A stretch of 64,000 nucleotides of DNA. It comes from Deltaproteobacteria bacterium. GTDB lineage: Bacteria > Desulfobacterota > Desulfarculia > Adiutricales > Adiutricaceae. The DNA lies in NCBI GenBank assembly GCA_031264185.1, contig JAISEL010000094.1:1-64000 (forward strand). The letters run 5' to 3'. This document shows positions 36,984 to 44,365 of the stretch, piece by piece; within the stretch, counting starts at the first letter, position 1; every line of letters starts with the position of its first letter. The notes under the pieces are model-generated. The model saw nothing but the letters and a program-made list of their open reading frames with translations. It was not told the origin of the DNA and did no database searches. The translations under genes were made by a program, and so were the position numbers.

Positions 36984-37270
36984 TCTTCATGGTAAGAATT
37001 TCATGGGGCAGTCTTTGCCAGAACTAAAAAATCCCGGCCGGTCAACTTTTTTGGTAGTCACCAATTTGCCAGGATTTTTCTGTTTTGGCAGTCAGCATGA
37101 AGCATTAGCATATAACGTGCTGTATTTACAGAATTTTATAACAACTAATATAAAAGTAAGTGTTTTGGCAATGCCATCATTTTTGGACACCGGGCTGACA
37201 AATTAGCCGCCATTTAATCAGGAAATCAAAGCTTTATAATTTATCAGCTTAACTGTTCCTTAACTTGATC

Positions 37271-38053
37271 TTACCTCTTGAGGTTGTTGGCTATTGCCAG
37301 CATCTCATCGGAAGTGGTGATGGCCTTGGAGTTCATTTCATAGGCTCTCTGGGCCGTAATCATCTCCACCATTTCCATGACCACCTCGACATTGGACAAT
37401 TCCAAAAATCCGTGAGCAATGGTCCCAAAACCTTCCTCGCCGGGGTTGCCGTCAATGGCCGGTCCCGAAGCCTCGGTCGGCTGGTAGATATTGTACCCCA
37501 GGCTAAAAAGTCCCGGAGGGTTGATAAAACGGGATAAAATGAACCGGCCCTGGGCTAGGATATTACCGCGCTGGTCCAAGGCCGCGATAAAGCCGGCCGA
37601 ATCAATTTCTATGTGAACCGCCTCGGCCGGTACGGTAAACTCCGGATCAACCGGATTTCCGTCCTGACTGACCAGAACGCCGTCGCTGTTAAGCTTAAAA
37701 GCTCCGTCCCGGGTATAATAAAGTTCCCCGTTTCTTAAAACCCGGTAGTAGCCCTCACCTTCAATGGCGGTATCCAGAGGACTGTCTGTTTTGACGTAAT
37801 CGCCCTGGGTATGGATCTTGGCGGTGGTGTTGACTTTAGTGCCCAGGCCGACCTGAACGCCGACCGGAATCTGCTGGCCGCCGATGGTTTCAGTCCCGGC
37901 AAACTTGTGGGTCTGATAGATCAGATCCTGAAATTCGGCCCGGTTTTTCTTGAAACCGGTGGTGTTGACGTTTGCCAGGTTATGGGCAATAACGTCCAAG
38001 TGTGTCTGCTGGGCGATCATACCGGTGGCTGCGGTATAAAGGGAACGCATCAT
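37271..38053 (-). CDS. flgG: Flagellar distal rod protein FlgG
   Basis: Distal rod subunit of the flagellar basal body. 260 residues, the standard length, opening MMRSLYTAATGMIAQQTHLDVIAHNLANVNTTGFKK and ending with GFLELSNVEVVMEMVEMITAQRAYEMNSKAI, both universal FlgG signatures. It follows flgF by 54 bp on the same strand, so the two form an operon driven from the flgF promoter. Downstream flgA is interrupted by a pilin gene. Confidence 0.97.
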   Translation of the reverse strand: MMRSLYTAATGMIAQQTHLDVIAHNLANVNTTGFKKNRAEFQDLIYQTHKFAGTETIGGQQIPVGVQVGLGTKVNTTAKIHTQGDYVKTDSPLDTAIEGEGYYRVLRNGELYYTRDGAFKLNSDGVLVSQDGNPVDPEFTVPAEAVHIEIDSAGFIAALDQRGNILAQGRFILSRFINPPGLFSLGYNIYQPTEASGPAIDGNPGEEGFGTIAHGFLELSNVEVVMEMVEMITAQRAYEMNSKAITTSDEMLAIANNLKR

Positions 38054-38107
38054 AATGAGGGCCTCAATTATCCTTAACTTAAGGTTTATGTTCAGCTCCG
38101 AAAAATC

Positions 38108-38815
38108 TTAGGTCAGCTTGCCCAATTCTCCGGTGGCTTTCTGGTCCATTTCCTGCTTGGTATGTACAATCTTCTGGAGAGCTTCGTAGACACGGTAAAT
38201 GTCAATGAGTTCCACTGACTCGTTGACCGGATTTACATTGGACATCTCCAAAAAGCCCTGTTCAATCCTGGTCTGGGCGGCCGCTTCGGGTATAAAGTCC
38301 GGCGACTTAGGCACATAAAAATCATACCCCTCTTTGATGAGCATGTTGGGATCAGCAATTTCGACCAGTTCGATCTGGCCGATAACCTCGGATTCCAGGT
38401 CCACATTGACGGCCTGAACCCGGCCCTCTGGCTCAATGATGACTTTAAGTGTCCCTTCTGGCACTACTCCGGCGCCGACCAGAGCATAACCGTCGGCGGT
38501 CACTATCTGACCGGCGCTGTTGACGCTGAAGGTACCGTTCCGGCTGTAACGGATGCCGTTAGGGGTCTCAATCTGAAAAAAACCCGGCCCGTCCAGAGCC
38601 ATATCAAGATCGTTTTCAGTCAGCTTAAAAGGGCCCTGGCCGAAATAAGTCTTCGACTGCTTGACCAGGTAACCTTCAAAAACCGGCACGTCTTTCTTGT
38701 AACCGGCTGTATTGACATTGGCCATATTGTTGGAGGCAAGGTGCATCCGTTCTTCCTGGGCCATCATGCCCAGATAGGTGTTGCTGGAATGGTATGGATA
38801 AGGTCCGACGAACAT
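38108..38815 (-). CDS. flgF: Flagellar proximal rod protein FlgF
   Basis: Rod protein of the FlgF/FlgG family, 235 residues. It opens SSNTYLGMMAQEERMHLASNNMANVNTAGYKKD, has the D1-type motif ALDGPGFFQIETPNGIRYSRNGTF and ends EMSNVNPVNESVELIDIYRVYEALQKI. The shorter, more variable N-terminus distinguishes it from FlgG next door. A good ribosome site (GGAGG) precedes the ATG. A sigma-54 promoter about 25-40 bp upstream would give a very short leader that still contains the ribosome site. Confidence 0.92.
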   Translation of the reverse strand: MFVGPYPYHSSNTYLGMMAQEERMHLASNNMANVNTAGYKKDVPVFEGYLVKQSKTYFGQGPFKLTENDLDMALDGPGFFQIETPNGIRYSRNGTFSVNSAGQIVTADGYALVGAGVVPEGTLKVIIEPEGRVQAVNVDLESEVIGQIELVEIADPNMLIKEGYDFYVPKSPDFIPEAAAQTRIEQGFLEMSNVNPVNESVELIDIYRVYEALQKIVHTKQEMDQKATGELGKLT

Positions 38816-38837
38816 ATTTCACCTCCGGCCTGTAACT

Positions 38838-38855
38838 AAGCAAGTTTGAGGCCAA
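38838..38855 (-). promoter_or_regulatory. Sigma-54 (-24/-12) promoter of flgF-flgG
   Basis: On the minus strand it reads TTGGCCTCAAACTTGCTT, with GG and GC exactly 10 bases apart. The predicted start lies near 38829, about 14 bases before the flgF ATG. The remaining 38856-39218 region, up to the promoter of the kinase gene, holds no supported ORF. Confidence 0.7.
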
Positions 38856-39218
38856 AAAAGCTGAGAAATTCCGGACCAAAGTTTTGAATATTCTGAAAGA
38901 GGCATCTTTTTTAATACCTCAAGCAATATATGAGGAAAACGTAATTTGATTATCGCCACTGCCTGCTGGGGATCAAATTTGCGACTGTTAATATAGTTAC
39001 CGGCCTTCTCGTCCGGAAAAATCTTCCGCCACTTAAATACACTGCAAAATCCGAGCCGACCGGCTCTTTTCTGCCTGACAAACAAGACAAGGTTTACGGG
39101 GAAACAATCTCCGTCTGACCTGGTCTCAGGCGGCAGTTTCTTCTTCTAAAAGACCTCAGCTTAGTGTCAAAATTTTGACTTCTCTAAGTTAAGTTACTAA
39201 TTTTATTACGTTTTTTTG

Positions 39219-39235
39219 TTGGCACCTGTTTTGCT
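39219..39235 (+). promoter_or_regulatory. Sigma-54 (-24/-12) promoter of the flrB-flrC-like pair
   Basis: TTGGCACCTGTTTTGCT matches the consensus TTGGCACN5TTGC base for base, with 10-base GG-GC spacing. The predicted start is near 39246, upstream of the ribosome site CGGAGG. Confidence 0.82.
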
Positions 39236-39274
39236 TAAGCCATTATCGGACAAAGTTTTCACGGAGGTTTCCAA

Positions 39275-40381
39275 ATGCCCTTTATTAATACCGGCCCCAG
39301 GCCGATCCAAGGATTTGGTTTTCGCTTATGGCCGGCTATGGACTGGTCCAACGAGTTCTGGATGGCTCTCTTTGACCATATCCCCTGTCAGATTCTGGTC
39401 TTCCGGACTGACGGACAGCTTGTTTTAACCAACAGGAAAGCGGCCGGCCAATTGGGCTTAGAAGGTCTGGAAGGGCACAAAATGCCCGAACACCTCTATG
39501 CCCTGAAAAAAGCGGTCCACCACCTTAAAAATTACGCTTACGGCTGCCAGGTGACCGTCAGCGCTCTGGACGGCGCCCCGGTCACCTTTCTGGTTAAAAG
39601 CCTGCCGGAATATCTGGCCGACGGTCTGGTTTTAGCGTTCAGTCAGGAAAAAAGTCAGCCTATACACGTCACCGAACCCCGGGAATGCATTGAGGAGAAA
39701 GCGGCCATGGCCGACGCTGTCAGTCAAAAAGTAAAAGGACCTCTGGCCGGCATTGAACTTTGCGCCTCAATATTAGGCGAGGAGTTAAACGAGGCCGGGG
39801 AAACGAATCTGACCGATCTTATTGAAGAAATCAGGTACAGCGTCCGGGAAGTCAACGAATATCTGACCAGTTTCGAATCTATGACCAAGCCTTTGGTTTT
39901 GGATTTAAAACCCCAGAATCTGGCCGAAGTAGTTGACGAGGCTTTATCGGCTATGAACGGAGTTTTCAAGGCCAACGGCATCGGAGTCCTGGTCGACCAA
40001 AAAGATGCGGTGGTCGAGATGGACCGGGCTTTAATGGTCCAAATGTTTTTGAACCTGTTTTTAAACGCCGCTGAGGCTATGGACAGGGGCGGACGGTTGG
40101 AGATTAATTTCCAGGTTAACCGTCAGGGCCAGGTGGAAGTTATTGTTACCGACAGCGGTCCGGGAGTTTCTTTGGGCAATATGAAAAAAATATTCAATCC
40201 CTTTTTCACCACCAAAAATCAGCCTTTAGGCCTGGGGCTTCCGGTCAGCCTGCGGATTGCCGAAGCTCATCAAGGCAGCCTGATAGTGGGAACAAACGGG
40301 GATTACGGGGCCAGAGCCGTAGTGGTCATGCCTTCCATACCGGATCCTAAACCGGTTTTCGGGGAGCATACCTTAAACTAG
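39275..40381 (+). CDS. FlrB/FleS-like sensor kinase lacking the phospho-accepting histidine
   Basis: 368 residues, cytoplasmic. A PAS-like domain is at about 28-125 (MALFDHIPCQILVFRTDGQLVLTN), then the dimerisation helix, then a HATPase domain with N-box FLNLFLNAAEAMD, G1 TDSGPGV and G2 PLGLGLPVSL. The H-box region reads VSQKVKGPLAGIELCASIL. Relatives have AH-E-IR-N-PLGGIELFAS, so the catalytic His is Gln151 and the following Asn is Gly. ATP binding may persist, but normal autophosphorylation should not. It precedes the FlrC-like regulator by 54 bp and is driven by a consensus sigma-54 promoter. In Vibrio and Pseudomonas this pair (FlrBC, FleSR) controls mid-class flagellar genes. The rest of the protein is well conserved, which argues against simple decay. 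Confidence 0.82.
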   Translation: MPFINTGPRPIQGFGFRLWPAMDWSNEFWMALFDHIPCQILVFRTDGQLVLTNRKAAGQLGLEGLEGHKMPEHLYALKKAVHHLKNYAYGCQVTVSALDGAPVTFLVKSLPEYLADGLVLAFSQEKSQPIHVTEPRECIEEKAAMADAVSQKVKGPLAGIELCASILGEELNEAGETNLTDLIEEIRYSVREVNEYLTSFESMTKPLVLDLKPQNLAEVVDEALSAMNGVFKANGIGVLVDQKDAVVEMDRALMVQMFLNLFLNAAEAMDRGGRLEINFQVNRQGQVEVIVTDSGPGVSLGNMKKIFNPFFTTKNQPLGLGLPVSLRIAEAHQGSLIVGTNGDYGARAVVVMPSIPDPKPVFGEHTLN

Positions 40382-40434
40382 GCCTCAAAAACGAGCGCTG
40401 ATTACTGTCTTTACGAGCAAACAGAGGTGACCGG

Positions 40435-41964
40435 ATGAGGGCAAAATATATATTAGTGGCGGAAGGCGATCGGCCCATGCGATCGGCCCTGTTTACCGCC
40501 CTGACCCGGCTGGGGCATGCGGTGGAATTGGCCGAAGACGGCGAAAGAGCCAAAAGCCTCTTTTCCGGCCAGAAATTTGATCTGGTGGTCACGGAACTTA
40601 AGCTGCCCCGTCTGGACGGAATAAGTCTACTTAAGGAAGTCAAAAAACTGAGGCCTCAGGTGCCGGTCATAGTCATGTCCTCCGGCGGAGCGGTCGAAGA
40701 CGCAGTGTCCGCCATGAGAGAAGGAGCCCAGGATTTTCTAATCAAGCCTTTTCCCAATGAGGCCATTTTAGAGTCATTAAACCGGGCCTTCAGCCTATGC
40801 CAGGATGACGATACGCCCCAATCTCCGGAACCCTCACCGCAAGAGCGCCCCATTATAGCCAAAAGTCCTATGATGCAAAGGCTTCTGGCCTTGGCCCGGA
40901 GCCTGGCCGGCTCATCGGCCACTGTCCTTCTTCAGGGGGAAAGCGGCACCGGCAAAGAACTGCTGGCCCGCTTCATTCACAATAATTCCAGCCGGTCAGG
41001 CGGTCCGTTTGTGGCTGTCAACTGCGCCGGCCTGCCGGAAAGCTTATTGGAAAGCGAGCTTTTCGGCCATGAAAAAGGGGCTTTTACCGGAGCCCTGAAC
41101 AAAAAGCCCGGCAAATTCGATCTGGCTCACAACGGCACTCTGCTTCTTGATGAAATAAGTGAGATGGACATCTCCCTCCAGGCCAAACTCCTGAGGGCTC
41201 TTCAGGAAGGGGAAATCGATCCGGTGGGCGGCAAAGGCCCCCATAAAATAGATGTCCGGGTCATTGCCACGACCAACCGGCGCCTTAAAAACTGGGTGGA
41301 TGAAGGGCGGTTCCGCCCGGATCTCTATTACCGCTTAAATGTCATGCCTTTTTATATCCCGGCCTTGAAGGAAAGGGCCGAGGATATCCCGGTTTTAGCC
41401 GAGTACTTCCGGGAAAAATACGCAGCCCAAAATCATAAAAACGTGACCGGCTTTTCGCCCGGAGCCCTGGAAATCCTTTCCAGCCACAGCTGGCCGGGAA
41501 ATATCCGGGAACTGGAAAATACTGTTGCCAGGGCCGTCTTAATGGCCCAAGGCCAGACCGTCGACTCTTATGATATTTTTATGGATGAAACAGGATTCAT
41601 GGCTGCTTTGGAAAGGAACGCGGACGGCTTAACCCGGGAAAAACCGGCCCCCGATGAGACCCAAAGCCCGGGAAATAACCTGGTTTCCGAGTGGGCGTTA
41701 CCTGAGCCGTCTGATGAAGACGGCGAAAGCATATCTCTCAGCTCAGGGCCGGGTGGTCCAAAAGATTCATCCGCTCAGGCCCCGGAACTGCCGATCATGA
41801 CCATTAATGAGATGGAAAGGAAATTAATCGGCCAGGTCCTGTCGGAAACGGCCGGTAACCGGACCAAAGCCGCTTATTTGCTGGGCATCAGCGTCCGGAC
41901 CCTCAGAAACAAGCTGAACGAATACAGAGAACAAGGCGAGCATCTGGCCGCCATGGGCTCTTGA
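40435..41964 (+). CDS. FlrC/FleR-like sigma-54 activator with a Glu in place of the phospho-acceptor Asp
   Basis: 509 residues. The receiver domain (5-120) keeps Ser82 and Lys104, but at the phosphorylation site it reads FDLVVTELKLPRLDG, so the Asp is Glu54, and the first acidic pair is reduced (VAEGD). The AAA domain (about 140-375) is intact: Walker A GESGTGKE (168-175), GAFTGA (215-220) for sigma-54 contact, DEISEM, and an R-finger region. The C-terminal Fis-type helix-turn-helix is NRTKAAYLLGISVRTLRNKLNEY. It should activate -24/-12 promoters such as those of flgF and its own operon. Asp-to-Glu changes often mimic phosphorylation, so it may be constitutively active or controlled some other way. 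Confidence 0.88.
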   Translation: MRAKYILVAEGDRPMRSALFTALTRLGHAVELAEDGERAKSLFSGQKFDLVVTELKLPRLDGISLLKEVKKLRPQVPVIVMSSGGAVEDAVSAMREGAQDFLIKPFPNEAILESLNRAFSLCQDDDTPQSPEPSPQERPIIAKSPMMQRLLALARSLAGSSATVLLQGESGTGKELLARFIHNNSSRSGGPFVAVNCAGLPESLLESELFGHEKGAFTGALNKKPGKFDLAHNGTLLLDEISEMDISLQAKLLRALQEGEIDPVGGKGPHKIDVRVIATTNRRLKNWVDEGRFRPDLYYRLNVMPFYIPALKERAEDIPVLAEYFREKYAAQNHKNVTGFSPGALEILSSHSWPGNIRELENTVARAVLMAQGQTVDSYDIFMDETGFMAALERNADGLTREKPAPDETQSPGNNLVSEWALPEPSDEDGESISLSSGPGGPKDSSAQAPELPIMTINEMERKLIGQVLSETAGNRTKAAYLLGISVRTLRNKLNEYREQGEHLAAMGS

Positions 41965-41993
41965 AGACACTCAAAAACCTATTTTAATTGAAG

Positions 41994-42028
41994 AAAGCCT
42001 TCCGTCTTAAGGATGGAGGGCTTTTTTT
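41994..42028. terminator. Bidirectional terminator between the FlrC-like gene and the aminotransferase gene
   Basis: AAAGCCTTCCGTC, a short TTAA loop and GGATGGAGGGCTTTTTTT form a hairpin with some G-U pairs and a T-run. It serves the plus-strand gene, and on the minus strand the A-rich flank (GAAGAAAG) can act similarly for the convergent gene, which ends inside it. Confidence 0.75.
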
Positions 42029-43191
42029 ATGCCTCTGGTGGCCTGCTTAATTCTTTGGATATTTTCCACCAGGGCAAACCGGACGTAGCCTTCGCCGCCG
42101 ATGCCAAATCCCAGACCCGGCGAGACAGCCACTTTGCCTTTGGTGATGAGCATTTTGGCAAATTCCACCGAGCCCATGGCCTGAAACTTATCCGGAATCC
42201 TGGCCCAGACAAACATGCCGCCCCTGGGCGGCTCCACTTTCCACTCAGCCCGCCCCAGACCGTCAATCAAGGTATCCCGGCGTTCCCGGTAAGTCCGGCA
42301 GATTTCGTCCACACATTCCTGGGGACCGTTTAAGGCTATAATGGCCGCTATCTGAATCGGCTGGAAAGCTCCGTAGTCTAAATAGCTTTTTAGTCTGGTC
42401 AAGGCGGCTACCATCTGCCTGCTGCCGCACATGAAGCCTATCCGCCAGCCGGCCATGCTGTAGCTTTTGGACAGAGAAAAGGCCTCGACCCCTATTTCCC
42501 TGGCTCCGGGAACCTGAAGAAGGCTGGGGGCTTTATAGCCGTCAAAGCACAGATCGGCATAGGCTAAATCGTGGACAACTAATATCTGGTGCTCTTTGCA
42601 GAAATCCACCACTTTATAGAAAAAATCCGGCTCCACCACCGCTCCGGTCGGATTGTGGGGAAATGAGATGACCAGCATTCTGGGGCGGGGCCAGGTTTGG
42701 CGGACCGCTATCTGCAGCTCAGAAAAAAAGTCCCGATCCGGTCCGATGGGTACGCTCCGGAGCTCCCCGCCGGCAATTATGGCTGCGTAAGTATGTATCG
42801 GATAAGTGGGATCAGGGGCCAAAACCACTTCCCCTGGGGTAATGGTGGCCAAAGTCAGATGGGCCAGACCTTCCTTGACCCCTATGGTCACTACCGCCTC
42901 GCTGTCGGGATCTAATTCCACCTTATAGCGCCGTCTGTACCAGCCGCAGATGGCGTACCTTAACTTGGTGATGCCCCTGGAGGCAGAGTAGCGGTGATTA
43001 GTATCCTTAGCCGAGGCTTCCAGAAGCTTTTCGACAATGTGTTTTGGGGTGCCCAGGTCGGGATTGCCCATGCCCAGGTCAACAATATCTTCCCCGGCCC
43101 GACGGGCGGCCATTTTGAACTCATTGACTGTGGCAAAGACATAGGGGGGCAAGCGGTCCATCCGCTGAAACTCAAAAAGATCCCTGGGCAT
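42007..43191 (-). CDS. alaC: PLP-dependent aminotransferase (AlaC-like, alanine/glutamate type)
   Basis: Class I/II fold-type I aminotransferase of 394 residues. The PLP lysine is in [16 protein letters not shown], the PLP Asp/Tyr segment is [12 protein letters not shown], and [11 protein letters not shown] and [11 protein letters not shown] follow the AlaC pattern. The N-terminus [38 protein letters not shown] is highly typical of the AlaC/YfdZ group, which makes alanine from pyruvate and glutamate. Substrate prediction within this group is not certain. It is convergent with the flrC-like gene and shares its terminator. Confidence 0.85.
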   Translation of the reverse strand: MPRDLFEFQRMDRLPPYVFATVNEFKMAARRAGEDIVDLGMGNPDLGTPKHIVEKLLEASAKDTNHRYSASRGITKLRYAICGWYRRRYKVELDPDSEAVVTIGVKEGLAHLTLATITPGEVVLAPDPTYPIHTYAAIIAGGELRSVPIGPDRDFFSELQIAVRQTWPRPRMLVISFPHNPTGAVVEPDFFYKVVDFCKEHQILVVHDLAYADLCFDGYKAPSLLQVPGAREIGVEAFSLSKSYSMAGWRIGFMCGSRQMVAALTRLKSYLDYGAFQPIQIAAIIALNGPQECVDEICRTYRERRDTLIDGLGRAEWKVEPPRGGMFVWARIPDKFQAMGSVEFAKMLITKGKVAVSPGLGFGIGGEGYVRFALVENIQRIKQATRGIKKALHP

Positions 43192-43267
43192 GACGAAAAA
43201 TCCTTAGTGAAACAACAAATATCTCTCAAACCGCCTAAAAGGTTCAAAAGCGACTATAATTTAAAAA

Positions 43268-43999
43268 TCATCTTGGCTTTAAGGTAAGGCCTATGAACAA
43301 ATTAATATATAGTATTGGTATAAAAGCCGGATAAAAAGTACGGTGAATTATCTTAAAATAAGGCGCCAGCTCTTCCAGTATCTCCGCAGGCATATTAATG
43401 TGTTCGCTTTGGATAAACCAGTCATAACTGTCATGATATGTCTTTTCAAAATGAGGCCGGGCCGAGATGTTTCTGGCCATTCTGGTAGCCAGACTGCCTT
43501 CACATGGTATAACCGCCGACAGGACCCCGTCATCTTTCAAAAGCCGGCGCATCTCTTTAATGGCGGACGGCAGATCAGGCAGATGCTCCAAAACATGGAT
43601 AGCCAGAATCCGGTCAAAGTAAGCGTCCTCATAAGGCAGCCTCTTTTGGCAGTCCCCTTCTTCGGCCTCGACTCCCGGGTAGTTCTTTTTAATAAGTTCA
43701 CACAAGGCGGGCCGTAACTCGTTGCAGTGATACTCCTGCTCCTGATATTTTTCCCACTTAAGATGGGCTCCCAGACCGGCTCCGATTTCCAGGGTTTTCC
43801 GGCCGGGAACAAAAGTCCGGAGCGGATAGCCGTGATTGAACCTCTCCACGAACCCGTACCAGCTTTTTTGAACCGCCTCCAGATGCCGGCGCATAAAATC
43901 GTCCCGAATAGCCTGCCGTTCGGGAGACAGCTCCGGAAGTTTCTTTGGCCATTTTCCTGTTTTAAAGGAAACCGGATCTTTGGGATTGGTATCTTCCAT
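43268..43999 (-). CDS. Class I SAM-dependent methyltransferase
   Basis: 243 residues. Motif I is KTLEIGAGLGAHLKW, the acidic residue of strand 2 is in HCNELRPAL, motif post-II is EAEEGDCQKRLPYED and motif III/IV is FDRILAIHVLEHLPDL, all of the Methyltransf_11/25 type. The C-terminus has a hydrophobic stretch (FIPILYINLFIGL) that may touch the membrane. The substrate is unknown; position next to glycan membrane proteins suggests a sugar or lipid-linked substrate. It starts 77 bp upstream of the aminotransferase gene on the same strand. Confidence 0.75.
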   Translation of the reverse strand: MEDTNPKDPVSFKTGKWPKKLPELSPERQAIRDDFMRRHLEAVQKSWYGFVERFNHGYPLRTFVPGRKTLEIGAGLGAHLKWEKYQEQEYHCNELRPALCELIKKNYPGVEAEEGDCQKRLPYEDAYFDRILAIHVLEHLPDLPSAIKEMRRLLKDDGVLSAVIPCEGSLATRMARNISARPHFEKTYHDSYDWFIQSEHINMPAEILEELAPYFKIIHRTFYPAFIPILYINLFIGLTLKPR

Positions 44000-44365
44000 T
44001 AGTTTTCTTTCATAACCCTGTTTAAGACCAATAAACCGCCAGTCTCATCCATGAGTGATTTAAGTGGATTATTCATAGGCCAGAATTTCAATAACCGGAT
44101 AAAAATTCAAACTTTCACGCGACGGTCTGCCAATATAATAGCAATTTAAATTCCCCGGTCAAGATCTATTTCATTTTTCCAGTTCTTCTGTCTTTAACCG
44201 TAGCAGCTCATTGCCAAAAAATTGAACTATTAGAATTATTATCATACTATTATGACGTTAAAATAAAATTTAATCATCTAAAAATATAACAATTAATTAT
44301 TAAAATTTTTATATATTAATTTATATAAATAGATTATTTTAAATCTATAAACATTAATTTTTAGT
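44000..44365. other. AT-rich intergenic stretch
   Basis: About 365 bp between the methyltransferase start and the end of the family A membrane gene, both on the minus strand. The left third of the tract (44200-44365) is over 80 percent A+T by eye. No gene or hairpin with a T-run is clear. Confidence 0.35.
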
